Of a stretch of 64,000 bases of DNA, positions 1-11,401 are shown one piece after another. The notes beneath the pieces were generated by a model that worked only from the letters and a program-made list of their open reading frames with translations, ran no database searches and was not told the origin of the DNA. The stretch is from Mesocentrotus franciscanus (lineage: Eukaryota > Echinodermata > Echinoidea > Camarodonta > Strongylocentrotidae). Where the stretch lies: the NCBI GenBank assembly GCA_037976565.1, contig CP137682.1, forward strand, positions 28,826,199 to 28,890,198, given 5' to 3'. The translations under genes were made by a program, and so were the position numbers. Positions within the stretch are counted from its first letter, which is position 1. The number at the start of each line of letters is the position of its first letter.

Positions 1-397
1 TTCATCTCTCTTCTCATACTTTCCGTGTTGCGCCATTGTCGTGTAAGGCAACTTCGTATTTTTACGCAAACGCTTCCCGCGGGATTTCCTGTTCGTCTTC
101 ATGTCTGTATGTCTTGCAGACGCAAACGAAAAGCTCGATGACCGACCCGAATCCCTACTCGATACCCGCTTGTATTTCTTCGAAGAAACGCGATATCTAG
201 TTCCAGCGTCGACATCGTCGCTCTCTGCCTCGCCGTCGGAGCTCGGGTTGGACTCGGTTCCGGAAGATGAAGAACCACTGTCGGACGAACAGCTATCAGA
301 GTCCCTCGATGATGACGACGAACTGGACGATGAATACGATTCTGAGTCCGAATTCGAATCCGAGGAACTTGAGCCCGAATCACCCCCTGACGATGAT
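1..397 (-). CDS. Ser-rich acidic protein, downstream exon (partial, runs off the left edge)
   Basis: The minus frame is open from 397 to the window edge (132 codons plus one base). It begins with a serine/aspartate run (SSSGGDSGSSSSDSNSDSES), continues Ser/Asp/Glu-rich, then becomes basic (KKYKRVSS, MKTNRKSRGKRLRKN). A pyrimidine-rich tract ending TTCATAG precedes base 397 and is a good 3' splice site. The first exon base completes the GA left by the exon ending at 2014, giving Glu and keeping the serine-rich frame, so both sites and the phase agree. Serine uses TCN and AGY codons mixed, which argues for a protein rather than a simple DNA repeat. No family is recognised; the product is probably intrinsically disordered. 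The opposite strand has an acidic ORF at 101-403 that I read as its antisense shadow. The 3' end is outside the window. Confidence 0.6.
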
Positions 398-2013
398 CTA
401 TGAATATAATAAAGTGTAAACTAATTTAAGCACTATGGGTCTACGTCGTAACTCGATTGCACAGACATCCAAGAAATCAATTAAAGGGTGATTTTAATAC
501 CGTATTGCATATCATATAGAAAACATATTATACGTATTACGTAGTACGTCATTGACATGTTTGCACATTTCGAAAGGTGATTGACAAAGCTATTGAAACT
601 GCCTAACGCTGTTTTTTTTCTCGAAAGTCTTTCAGATGTTGTTTCAATTATTATAAGATCGGGAGAAAAAAAGAGCAGAGAGGGACAGTCTCCTTATAAT
701 TTTAGAATAAGGCCTTGATAGATATAAAAATGAATTAAAAAACCCTTGAATAGTCTTTAAAATTGTTTCAAGGCCACAACAAATATTGCGATCCATGTCT
801 CAAAATATAGTCCTACAGGTGCCCCTTTCCCATTGCATTATAAGTAGTGCGATGGGCATTCTTTTCACAATTAGATACCACTGAGCGATGTGGATATCAA
901 GGAATTGAGACAAAAACAAAAAGAGATAATAACTTTTTTGCTCAGCGGTCAATATCCTACTCCGAATTCCCAACTTAAACCCTAACCCTAATCCTAACGG
1001 AAAACCCTATAAAACTAAAGCCCGGAGCAACTGTCTGTCGCCAGTGCATAATGTATGAGCGCCTCGTATAGATCGTAAATTATTTTTATTGGGCCATGGA
1101 AATGAAGCTGGCACCTCAATATCAGACACGTAAATAGTCGGAGAGGTCATAAGACACTCCGCATTGATCCCCGACGTTTTCCGCTAAACAATCGATGTTT
1201 ATTCAAAGCATCTGAATAATTGACGTGAATACGTGTTTTGAATCATTAAACTTTCTTTGGAGATTTCATGGCCAGTTTTCCACCCAACCGAAACTAGATC
1301 AATAATTTCCGAATGGCATGTGTCAGCGATGATGAAGCAAGAAATTGTCAGTTAATTTGCGGAGACTTTATTTAAATTTCCTTTCATGCAAATTGTTTTT
1401 CGTCCCTTATTTTGGTTTTCTCAACTTATTTCAGAAAATTATCTACGTACAAAGATTTGATAAATAGATATATATTTCTTTTTACCTTCATAATTGTGTT
1501 ATATTTTTACAATCTAAATCCCGGGCTTTTAGTGTTGATTTGATAACAATAATATTACTGTTATTTATATAATTGTGATCAAAGTGCAAGTGATACTGTA
1601 CTTACAGTACTTCAGCCCCGGGAAAGTTAGAGTAAATTCACTGCCGTCGCTACAACTTAAAATTTTCATTCGATTTACTGGAACCCCTATCTTTTAAAGC
1701 ATAACATTTCAACAAGTAATATACACCTGTATGTTTCATTTCCCAATCCGCTCATCACACCTGAATATTTTACTGTTAAATTAAGATCATCCAGAAACAC
1801 GGTAAACAAGGATTTTTTGTACTTATATCATTTAATCATTTGAATCTTTTGGGGGTCTATAAAGATATATAACAACGGAAATGCAAACATATATCCAGCG
1901 CATTGGAAAGGAACGAACAAAAATCACAATCAAGTCATATTTCTATCCATGTTGTCTCTGTTTTCTCGATAGATCATTTCCGACATGTCCGATGAAAAAT
2001 AAAACATACTTAC
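398..2013 (-). other. Intron of the Ser/Asp-rich gene
   Basis: This 1.6-kb AT-rich interval lies between the donor at 2014 and the acceptor at 397. It holds a short telomere-like run (aaccctaaccctaatcc) near 978-997. I see no exon, RNA gene or element with defined ends. Confidence 0.5.
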
Positions 2014-2996
2014 TCGGTACTAGATGCTGATGATGACACGGACGATGAGCCGGACGACGATCGTCCACTCCTAATCGTCCTCCTACTCGAGTCAAAATAT
2101 CTTCGACTTGATTCACCATGCCGTCTCGACGTCGAACTTCGAAGACTTCGAGTAGAGCCCTGCAGGTTGAGTTCAAGGGCCTGAGGAGGAGGAGGTGACG
2201 ACGAATGCCGAGAATCTGCCGACATCGAATCTTGGAGATTCGATGCTGGATTGGTCAAAGCTGGTTCATTCGTCGGATGTAATAGTGACGGATCGCGATG
2301 ATCATCATCGACGGCTTCGTGCTCGTCCTGCTGCATGGCAGAAAGAAGTTTGTCATCCGATAAGGCATTACAACTTGTATCGTCTACCACACCGTTTTCG
2401 TTCTGCGGGGTGGGGCATTTCATACCGTCACCATCATTAACATCATTGTCAGAATACCGGGAGCCATCTTGCTTATTTCCGACGTCATTACCGTCCTCGG
2501 ATTTCTCGGGATCTGTTCTCCTCTCATTAACATCATTGTCGTTCTGGTTTGGGCTGGAGACCACCTTGGCATCGACATCGTCTTCATGGTGACGGGATCT
2601 AGGCTGGTCGTCGTCATCATCTACTATGTCATGGTCGCTCGTTCCGTTGTCATTATTCCCACTCGATACTGGACTTTTGTTTCTTTCATCATTGCTGTGA
2701 TCTTTGCCGATATTTTCACTGTCTTCCTTTTTGACGTCTAAAGCTGTCTTATCGTCATCAGGCGAGACGCATAGACTCGTGCGAGACGAACCAACTCCCC
2801 TGAATGTTACCCGACTTGGTAGGCCGCTGCCCTGCTCATCATCCGGTGTTAATATCATTTTGCGGCAAAAATGAGATTCGCGTTTCCAAAATTTGGTTGA
2901 AATGAAGACTGATGGTTCTTGTAGAATGAAGACAGCCACTGTGTCTTGGGGCAGAGAGTCTCGGGAATAGCAGAGACATGCGATGGTTAACCACAT
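2014..2996 (-). CDS. Asp/Ser-rich low-complexity protein, large upstream exon
   Basis: This is a long minus-strand frame of about 327 codons. It has an Asp/Asn-rich middle (DIVDDDDDQPRSRHHEDD, NDNDVNERRTDPEKSEDGND), a proline cluster (SSSPPPPQ) and an Arg/Ser C-terminal part (STSRRHGESSRR, SSRRTIRSGRSSSGSSS). The frame stops at TAA just past 2014, but a perfect donor, GA|GTAAGT, lies at 2014/2013. Splicing to the acceptor at 397 continues the same serine-rich frame in phase 2. The start is uncertain. The first ATG is at 2996, but the first about 46 residues have a different composition, so the true beginning may be the ATG near 2865 (MILTPDDEQGSG) or an upstream splice site. No catalytic domain or membrane segment is visible. 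A phosphorylated nuclear or matrix protein is possible; that is inference only. Confidence 0.6.
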
Positions 2997-4008
2997 TAAT
3001 TTATCTAATGCCGTCGAATGAAAATGTTATTTTTTTCCCACTAAGCATTGTAGATGGTGTCAACTATCCTCTAAAAGTGTAAGGTTGCGCCAATTACTAA
3101 ATAAAATATTCCAAAATACTATTTTGACGAAGTAATTTGCATCTGAAATTGCTGTATGACATTTTGGGAGCTGGTGCGAAAAATGATAATTCAAATGATG
3201 ACAAACAACAGATAACTATTCCAGAACAAAGTCACCAAAACTTTTTCATAACGATTCCATCTTGCCGAAAGTGGACATGTTTGAAAGAGAGTGAGATGTT
3301 GTGTCCGAGCGGTGTTAGATCCACACTGACAACTTGGAGAAACTTGCTTTCTTTGACCCAGTCATAAACACGACTCGCACTACGAGTGCATCCTATTATG
3401 GTTTAATGAACACGCCCATTCTTACCTCCCATGCACCACATAATTTTCTTTAAGAAAGGGAGCTCAACGATCGTAAAATAGGCTGTACCGATTTAAATGA
3501 GGTGATTAGTTGATGCCTTAATCGCCCTGTTTAGGTTATTAGACAATACCAAACCTGCCGATTATAAGAGGACAATGTCTACCAGTCTTGCTGTTTGGGT
3601 GCTCAATTCTTTATTGGTCATTCCTTTTCCTTCCGTGAATTGTATGCCATCGCGCACAATATTAAACATGAGACTTTAGGCGCTATACGCAATAAACGAC
3701 ATATCCATTAAAGTTAGGGAAATTGATGTCCTCGCGAAGAGAATGGTGGAAATTCCTTCACAACGCGATTGTTAAAAAATACACTTTCCTCATCACCATG
3801 GTAACAGCTCCCCTGCAGTGATTTAATCCTTTAAATGTCGATTGATTGTTCTCAAACTGGGTAAGGATGATACACCAGCATATACAGTCATGTACATGAT
3901 TGAGGTAATATCAGACGTAATTTCAAAGAATTGATTACTATATAGAAGTAGGTAGGTATTTTTATAAAATGTCACAAAATTGAGATCACACTTTCTCTCT
4001 CACCCCTC
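2997..4008. other. Non-coding interval; only short similarity to 54.3 kb
   Basis: About 60 bases near 3139-3200 (ctgaaattgctgtatgac, then gataattcaaatgat) match 54325-54390. They mark the outer end of the duplicated 3' flank shared by genes A and B. The short plus ORF at 3137-3367 lies over this and has no domain. Nothing else is recognised. Confidence 0.45.
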
Positions 4009-4440
4009 CCCGGTGGGGTCACTCAATGTGACTTAGGGACCGCATGACCGTTACCAAAATCGCCGGAAAAGGGGTCAATTTCAAGCAATGTCCGCGGACA
4101 AAATATTCCTCGAAATATAGAAAATAGGGGTGCACAGGTGTCCTCGAAATTGATAAATAGGGATCAGAAAAAGGGAAAAGAGAAAACCGGGAAGAAAAGA
4201 AAAAGGTATAAATAAATGTCGACGTCCTTGAAATATACTAAAATATGGGTAAATTTGCGAAAGTGTCCTTACCATCTTATGAATAGGGGTATTCCAAAGT
4301 ACGATTTTGTCCTTGTTTTGACGTAAAATAGGGGGTTAAATTTCACAAAATGTCCTTGAAATTGACCGCAAAAGGGGATTATTTCCATTTGTGGTAACGG
4401 CCATACGCGTCACCCTCTGCGGGGGAGTGACCCCACCGGG
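4009..4440. mobile_element. 432-bp MITE with 16-bp TIRs and an 8-bp target duplication
   Basis: The ends are perfect inverted repeats: CCCGGTGGGGTCACTC at 4009-4024 and its complement at 4425-4440. Both sides are flanked by the direct repeat CACCCCTC (4001-4008 and 4441-4448). Imperfect pairing continues inward (ATGaCCGTTACCA against ATGGCCGTTACCA). The interior has no ORF and repeats a motif around tgtcctcgaaattga. An 8-bp duplication fits hAT, P or a similar superfamily; the terminal bases are not typical hAT, so I leave the superfamily open. The paralogous flank near 54.4 kb lacks it. Confidence 0.85.
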
Positions 4441-4448
4441 CACCCCTC

Positions 4449-4607
4449 CCCCTCCCACTCTCTCTCTCTGTCTCTCTCCACATCTCTTGCTATCTCTCTC
4501 TCTCCCTCTCTCTCTTTCTATCTCTCTCTCTCTCGAAGTTATCTACCCCTTCTCTCTCTCTCTCTCCCTCCCCTCTCTTTCTCCCTCTCTCTCTCTCTCT
4601 CTCTATA

Positions 4608-4645
<38 letters not shown>

Positions 4646-4650
4646 CATTT
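4449..4650. repeat. (CT)n pyrimidine microsatellite
   Basis: About 200 bases of CT/CCT repeats. A similar tract lies at 54412-54590 in the paralogous flank of gene B. The plus ORF that crosses it (4391-5026) is an artefact of the repeat. Confidence 0.9.
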
Positions 4651-5940
4651 ATCGCTGACCCTCTCATTTTTTACCGCAAAAGTAGAACGTTATAACAGTG
4701 GCTTATATGATAATGATGTAGGTTCCTTATGCGCTGCACATATTAATCGCCGATCACATCAGAGAGACAGACAGATAGACCCTATTATGTATAGTATTCG
4801 TCAGAATAAACATTATCATACAACAAATAATGACTTCGGGTACAACAAGGGTATTGATTGTAATCGTTTATTCATCTTACTCTCTAGAAAACTTTACTTG
4901 CAATTGAAAATCGGCTTTATAAAGCACACACTTGTTTGCACCACGAACGATGTCAAAATAATGCCAATCCGATGTTTCCTTGCAAGGATCTCGGTTCAAA
5001 TCGTAATCTCTTTATCTCAATACTGATCCTGTCCATAATAATTTTGTCCTCCTTTAATGCTTCTTCTTAATGTAATAATGAAGATCCAAACAATGGCTTC
5101 TTATCGTTTATAAATATACAGCTACAGCCCATGTGTATAAAAAAACGGCTGGCATTACGTCTACCCTTTTGTAATTCCCGGCAGCCAATCACAACCATTA
5201 ATTTTCTGGCGCGCTTTGTTCCCACTGAACTACTCCAATACTGTCACGGAGTTCAGTGTTTGTTCCTAAAGCTTCCGTTTATGTTGTTCAATTTCGGCTT
5301 TCTGTTCATCCATGTCTGATGAGCTCAAAACTAAAAGATTCAGTACGTTTCTATTTCTATCTTATACCAAATGAGATGTGAAACCTATACATACAAATAA
5401 TTAAAATAGATTAATTAGCAGTTATTATCTAAAGCTTTTTAAATAAAGTTATATACCTCAATATTGTTCATATACTCATATATTCATTTTCCTAGCCTAC
5501 AGAATGACTTCGTCAGAAATATCATTTTAACTTGAAGTTAGATCTGGAAGCTCGACAGCTGGAGATGGCTTTCTTCCAGAAGCTTTGGTATTCAAGGTAT
5601 TCAAGGTATAACTATGAGCTCTTAGGTATCATAATACAGTATATACTTCATATTCCAGTTTGGTTGTGTTCTTCTATTGAGGCAGTAATATTCCAAAAGG
5701 CAGTTATTATATTTTGTAACCTCTTGCGTTTTTAGATATGATCTATTCCTGTACATTTCAGTACAAACAGGAATAATGATGAAGGCAATGATGACGGCAG
5801 AAAAGAATAATATTGTGTCTCCTGTATAAGAGGTTACCTAGCACTTAATGTGCCACCACATAGTCACCCCCTTCCCAACGACAAGATAAACATATCACGT
5901 GCTCGATCTTGTAATTGAAAAAAGTCAGAAGTATCTCGGA

Positions 5941-6010
5941 ACTAGCAGGATTTCAAGCTGCTATATACTGCTTGCCGGGCAGCGACTCTACCACCAGGTC
6001 ATCACTGATA
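5941..6010 (-). repeat. Degenerate tRNA-like (SINE head?) sequence
   Basis: On the minus strand, GACCTGGTGGTAGAGTCG resembles a pol III A box. A degraded B-box-like GCTTGAAATCCTG follows about 35 bases later. There is no intact cloverleaf. It could be the head of an old tRNA-derived SINE or chance; a covariance-model scan would decide. Confidence 0.3.
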
Positions 6011-7183
6011 AAAAGCACGATGAACTGGAAACAGATACCTAAACTCTCCTGACTCATTCTGACTTATTAATATTCATCAGTTCGCCATTGGGACAAGAGC
6101 TTTGAATGTTGGGCTTCCTCGAAGAAGTTTCAATTGTTGTAAAGAAAATTTTGGCTTCCACCCAGTAGATAAAGATCACGTAGACGATCTTGTAATTAAA
6201 AAAACATGTCAGAAGAAATTTTGGAACCTTGGAACCAGCGGTTCAAGATTTGTTCTGACTCGTTTTTTAGTTTCTGACTTTTCTCTGACTTGTTTTCACG
6301 TTGTCTAACTCTAACCTTAACCCTCATCGGCAGGGAAATAGCATCATAATAAAAGAGATTATATGACAGTGTACATAGTAAACATTTACCACCTTCTAAA
6401 AACAAAGAAACTTAAATAAATATCGTTGGATGTGAAAACTTACAATAAATATACTACTACCTTGTCGTTCTTGTATAGCGCATATCACTTATAATGTTTT
6501 AACGAGCTTAAAAATGACTATACCGTAGAAAATACCCTGGCTTTGGGAGATATGCAGTTGGTCTGATCACTCTGATGCACCCGTGTAGTATAATGCATTA
6601 TGCATCTATCATGTGTTATTGCATATTTGAAATATTTGCGTAGAAAAAAATGAAGAGATATTAGTTCTAAATAATAAAATGTATGCATAATTTAGAAAAC
6701 ATGAAGACATGCATTTACTGACACGTTGCATAAGGGTTGGTAAACATTTAAAAAAATGATTTTAAAAAGAAATATTCCCCGAAAATGGATATCTTAATCT
6801 ACGGGGCTTCTAGTGAACGTTGGAAAGTATTTGGGGAACTTTTTTTTCCACAAACGAAGAAGGATACCTCCTACCATGGACTTAAGTCCATGCTTCTGCT
6901 GTACTTATTTGGCTGTGTTTTGTAATTGGGTAATTTTTGGCCAATAATGAAACAAAAGAAGAATTATGTTGACATGGTTACAGTGGATACTGTTTGTTTG
7001 CAGTTTGGATTACTGTTCTCAGCCTTTATATACCCCATACAAAAAAAAACCAACTAAAGTGATGTTTGTGAGTTCTTCAGCGAGTATGTAATTATGGTAA
7101 AATGATTTTGCACGACTGAGCACCCTTGTATTTCGAAGTTACATAATAGTACGAATGACTCACTTGAGATATAGTCTAGAGCT

Positions 7184-7253
7184 CAGGGCCCTCTATTATA
7201 AAAAGTTGTGATTGATTCGAATCAACCGCAGCTCTTTATAAGACCGGACCCTG
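7184..7253. mobile_element. 70-bp foldback MITE remnant
   Basis: The imperfect hairpin runs from CAGGGCCCTCTATTATAAA to TTTATAAGACCGGACCCTG around a GATTGATTC/GAATCAA centre. The CAGGG...CCCTG ends recall hAT-type MITEs. I see no matching target duplication. It lies in the 3' flank of gene A, and I do not see it at the matching place in copy 2. Confidence 0.5.
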
Positions 7254-7780
7254 ATCATGCAATTCAACTGTGAAAGTCACTCACCTTTTTACAAGAATAA
7301 TTCTGAATAATGATTATGTTGTAGTTATAACCTATTTTCTTGTAGAAAGTTTGGAAATCACCAGAACTGCAGCAAATTGACCTAATCTTGTTAGAAACCA
7401 CATAGGCCTACAAAGGAAAATACTGGACTCAAATACTGTTTGTGTGGGAGTAGATTGATAGCACTTGAGTAACAACGGTGGTCGATGAAGTATATAAAGC
7501 TTCATAACTATCCAAGCTAGGCCTACTAATGAGAGATATGGAAAAAGGGTATCATTTTGTAAATTGTAATCAATAAACTAAACGTTTCGAACCAAATTGT
7601 GTTAATTTGTGTTAGCTTGCTGTAAAACACTCGGAAAAATATTCTTCGATCGATATTTGACTCGGGATATTACTGACCATAAGTTTTTCTATCTGTTCTT
7701 TAAATCTTAGCTATGATTTTTTAAATGCCCACAAATGATATAAATGATAAAATACCCCAATCTTTGTGCCATCGTTTCCC

Positions 7781-8007
7781 CTATAAACATTGATATACAA
7801 GTAAGGCCCCGTTGTTTTGAAAGAACACTGTGAGAAGTCCGTTACACCTCGTCCAGCCTTCTTGTGGACAGAAGACGATATTAAAGTTGTCCTTTTCATG
7901 CGTCCTGAGGCCTACACCCGTGATGACTAGAAGTACGTAGCCTAACAGCACTACCGCCAGGAGAATGCAGACATTACTGCCTCGTGGCGATGCACCGCAT
8001 TCTGCAT
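7781..8007 (-). CDS. Gene A terminal exon: transmembrane segment and C-terminal tail
   Basis: TTTTATTTTCAG precedes base 8007, a strong acceptor. The frame enters in phase 1 (G|AT gives Asp) and runs 74 codons to TAG at 7783-7781. It reads DAECGASPRGSNV, then a hydrophobic stretch (CILLAVVLLGYVLLVITGVG), then a charged turn (LRTHEKDN) and a 40-residue tail with three cysteines. This is a typical single-pass stop-transfer segment, so the product should be type I. The terminal exon of gene B (57594-57709) shares the phase, the acceptor and the RGSNV-LL motif. Joining this exon to the EGF exons at 47-48 kb is inferred from matching phase (1) and from paralogy; the implied intron is 39 kb. Alternatively the exon belongs to a gene copy whose other exons are lost. 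Confidence 0.65.
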
Positions 8008-8763
8008 CTGAAAATAAAACAAAACTAAGGACTAGGACACTATTTTTACATACTTTTGACAAACCATAGGTATCAACGATTATAATTCTCGAGGTCTGGC
8101 TCGGTTTATGATTGGCAACATCTAAACAAGTATTCATCCATTCTCAATGAAACTTTGTTGTTAATGTTATAGTGATATCCCCCCATATTGTGTGAGTTTC
8201 ACAAGGAGCTAAGCTAAAATACCAAAGCTTCTATCATTTTTGTAAAAACGTAGCATTTGCTAATTGTGACAAGAATAGCGCGTTGAATAGCATTAGTACA
8301 ATAAGTGTATACGTGGAGCCTGAACATTTCCTGGTACCTTCAATTTTTGTTACAAAACGAGTATTAAGAATTAAGATTAATGTAATTTACACAAGCCTCA
8401 ACGTGCTAGGTAAATTATCTTTAGTAAGTATCTTTTTAGGTTGTTGCCCCCATTTTGGAAGACGCTTCGCTTCCCCTGGAAGGTTTTATTATCAGGTAGC
8501 ATATTTAAGAGACCATTATAGTACATTTCATGCACCCGATACAAGCTGCGACATTAATGCTCATTAACACATTTTGTAAAAATGACTTGATTTGCAACAA
8601 TCCGCTTTTATATCCCATGCAAAATGTTATAGGGCTGCGTCCGATAGTCATCAACGACGGTTATACTTGCCGTTTTGCAGTTAGACTCGTTAACCAGGCA
8701 ACAGCGCCCAGCAATATTTTTTCGACGAACGACTGTAGCGCCAGGTTACTTTGGCCATACACA

Positions 8764-8980
8764 CAGGGGCAGATCAAAGATTTTACAAGGGGGGGAGTGA
8801 GAGGGAGCTTGAAATGTACGAAATTGCGAGCACGAAGCCTTTACGTGGATGCGGGCCCCGGGAAATCTTAGTCTTTTGGTAGATTCTGAGGCATATTTGA
8901 ATTCGTAAACAGAATAGTATGGGAATATTTTTTTTTTTCGGAAGACAAAAAGGGGGCGTGCGCCCCAGGCATCCACTGTA
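8764..8980. mobile_element. Dispersed non-autonomous repeat with CAG-type ends (probable)
   Basis: It begins CAGGGGCAGATCAAAG and ends GCCCCAGGCATCCACTG. These are inverted, degraded versions of the CAGTGGCGGATCCAG-style ends common in hAT-like MITEs. No matching 8-bp duplication is visible, so the boundaries are approximate. Related ends occur at 25480-25594 and near 45424. Confidence 0.4.
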
Positions 8981-10309
8981 TCCGACCCCGACACCGAACA
9001 CATGGGGTGGTTTCTCGAAACCGTCATTAAGGCTGACTTTTTAGATATCGTATTGGAACGTGTGTTATAGAATTAACACGTGTATCTATACAATGTCCAC
9101 GAACTTAGACTTATGACAGTTTCGAGAAACAGGCACTCGCTCTGAAACGGGCGCTCAGCTCGGATCTGACCGGCCGCTCTGCCCCGGCAGCCCGGGCTCT
9201 CAGCTCTAGCTCTCGATCGAGTGAACTATCCATCGCATCGTTCAGCTATCTCTCTTCGCTTCTCGTTCACGAACACTGTTGCCCGACGTACTGAAACAAC
9301 TAGACCACAGTAGTATCGACATCGATATAGTCTAGGTCTCTATTATGTGCTCAGCCGTCTGATTAAGGTAGGTTCCACAGTATCACCGTCTTTAATCATT
9401 TCTTTTATAAATCTAACTTGCTACGCATTTCAAATGGAAATGATAGCCCTACCACTAGTAGTACTAGTAGTACCAGGTGCGCCGGGCCGGGCCCGGCAGG
9501 GATGTCCCGATGCCTATGGTAGACATCACGAACCCTGTCCCTGGTTTTGCCCACACATAGCTGCATTAGTACTATCCTATCCTGGCTGAGTATCAAAAAC
9601 TGTTCTATTAATTCTCAACATTTCTAACACCGCTGTATAAAACTCAACTGATTTCACTCAAAATCGTTACTTTATTTTAGTGACAATTGATGACACCTAA
9701 ATATTAAAATGGCAGTAAAATATAATTTTCAAGTTATCGATGTTAGAATTTAGAAAGAATAATTTGAAAATTCAAATCGCGAGTCTACTGTCATGTCAAA
9801 CTTGCCGATCAGCCACATCGTATTCATTGTGTGCATTAGTGTGCAATTGTGTGCAATGTGTGTATTGTGTAATTGTATAGTGTGCATTGTAATTGCTGGC
9901 CTCTGCGGCCTCATGTGGCCTTAGTCCTATTTGTGCTGTAATATAGAAATGTGCCCTACAGAAAAGTGGCCTTGCCCAATTTAAGGCCTGCATTAGCATT
10001 GACTCTCTTTGCTGGAGTGGTTCTGCCCTGCAGGCCTGGGTGGAATACGATATAAAATATCAAAAACCGTGACGCTAATGATTGCATTTTAGGCGTGGAC
10101 TTTATGTAAGGTAGCATATGACGTCCAAATCAAATTTCTTAATATCTATAATCTCGCCATGACCCATATGTGCATGAACTTTTCACACGTACACTGTGTG
10201 TCATCATGCATCCTCAGCTTATGGTGGCCGCTAGGACGCAGGTATATGACATTGATATCACTTAGCCTTAAAGATATAGACCAGTTTTGGAAACGCCCTC
10301 TCAAAAAAA

Positions 10310-10700
10310 TTAAATGGAAGCTCTCATTACCAATAATGTAAAAGAATAGGCCTATGTTTTGACTAATACGTGATGATACAAATTTTGCCGGAAACCGGCT
10401 AATTGATATATTTGGTAAATTATTATATCTATTTGGACCAGATAGATATCGCGCGTGTCGCGTAGTCCCATATACATCTTTACAAATCAAATCAAATATA
10501 CATCTTTCTGCGTACAGTGCTTGTAACTTTACCAAGACTGGGCCAAATTTCTTATCATTTTGATGTTTCCAGAACCTTGCAGTACACACCAATACTTATA
10601 CATGAATGCTACATGTAGATGATCAACCTTTTCTGATCGATTCCACAACGTTTCTTTCACAATGCAATCGCATGACCAGAACTGGTCTTTATCTTTAAAG
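10310..10700. repeat. Dispersed duplication, copy 1 (partner at 15005-15600)
   Basis: Shares ggaagctctcattaccaat, the ttgccggaaa...ttgatatatttggtaaatt block, tctgcgtacagtgcttgtaa and catgaccagaactggtctt with 15005-15600. In this copy ATATACATCTTT occurs twice (near 10470 and 10496) around acaaatcaaatcaa. That looks like a target duplication around the bare tail of a LINE. Confidence 0.75.
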
Positions 10701-11244
10701 GCACCATTTAACAATGTTACATCTGAGATACAGCACGGCCCTACGTGTTATCAGTGTTTGTGATATGGTGTAATATTGAAGCCCTAAAAAAATTGCGCTT
10801 CAAAATGATCATGAAGTGCGTCAAAAGGTAAAAATCTTTTAGTTTGAGTGACCATTTTTATCATACTCATTGTCCCCAATAGACTGTAGTGTACACCTGT
10901 ATGTAATAAAAAGACCGTTAGGAAAACAATAAATGAAATTTTGATTTCCAATCATAAATATCTTGATAATCAGACAGCTAGGCAATCGGCTTGTAAAGTC
11001 ATGGGATTCCTGACTGACCTAAAGATTTATAATTATGATTGCAGCATGAGCTAAATCCAGGATTTTGTTTCAGAATCTGAGGCAATGTTACGAATCACTT
11101 AATTGACACCCGTATACCCTATCAAGAGTGAAAATTGATATAATACCCCCTTCACATACACAGATATTTCTTTTGAGTCCTTACGGATCGCCAACTCATC
11201 AATCACAAGCATCTGTAAATAACTCGCTGGTATACTGTACATGT

Positions 11245-11401
11245 ACATGTAGGTATGGGCTCGTCAAATTGGCTGAATCAGTAAACTAATGTCCCTAGGA
11301 CAACCTTCCCATTTGTTCCAACACAGAATGATTAAAATTTTTAAAAAAAATTAAAAAAAACACATATGACTCAGGAGGTTCTTTATCTTTAGACGATGTA
11401 T
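11245..11401. repeat. Repeat unit split by a LINE insertion, left half
   Basis: Matches 13025-13190 (aggtatgggctc, aaattggctgaatcagtaa, ccatttgttccaacaca). The other half resumes at 12153-12420 and matches 13190-13430 (gtccacaaggaag, caatccatgtaccaaattgcc). The unbroken unit at 13022-13430 shows the state before insertion. Confidence 0.8.

Larger units (their letters stand above)
4950..7720. repeat. Segmental duplication, copy 1: 3' flank of gene A
   Basis: Collinear with about 55120-57330. Matching blocks include 5032-5115 with 55163-55250 (tcctgtccataat, ggcttcttatc), 5470-5505 with 55415-55445 (cattttcctag), 6100-6330 with 56150-56375, and 6780-6990 with 56815-57010 (gtgaacgttggaaagtattt). 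Similarity is clear but diverged, with many substitutions and indels. Together with the terminal exons at 7781-8007 and 57594-57709 this shows the two loci arose by tandem duplication. Apart from the elements listed separately, no gene is seen here. Confidence 0.8.
8008..11240. other. Non-coding; start of the 39-kb interval, GC-rich patches
   Basis: The first about 60 bases still match the gene B intron at 57710 (ctgaaaataaa, gacaaaccat). After that I see no exon. GC-rich patches at 9120-9260 and 9460-9530 stand out from the AT-rich surroundings and could be a CpG-rich regulatory patch; nothing else supports a promoter. The plus ORFs at 8283-8871 and 9347-9589 have no recognisable domain. Confidence 0.4.

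Noticed and set aside
101..403. Acidic plus-strand ORF (Asp/Glu-rich C-terminus)
   Set aside because: It is antisense to a serine-rich minus frame that is open to the window edge and joined by consensus splice sites in phase to the exon at 2014-2996.
2195..2741. Plus-strand ORFs opposite the Asp/Ser-rich exon
   Set aside because: Shadows of a much longer minus frame; no domain or splice context.
4391..5026. 211-codon plus ORF
   Set aside because: Its core is the (CT)n microsatellite translated as Ser/Leu repeats.
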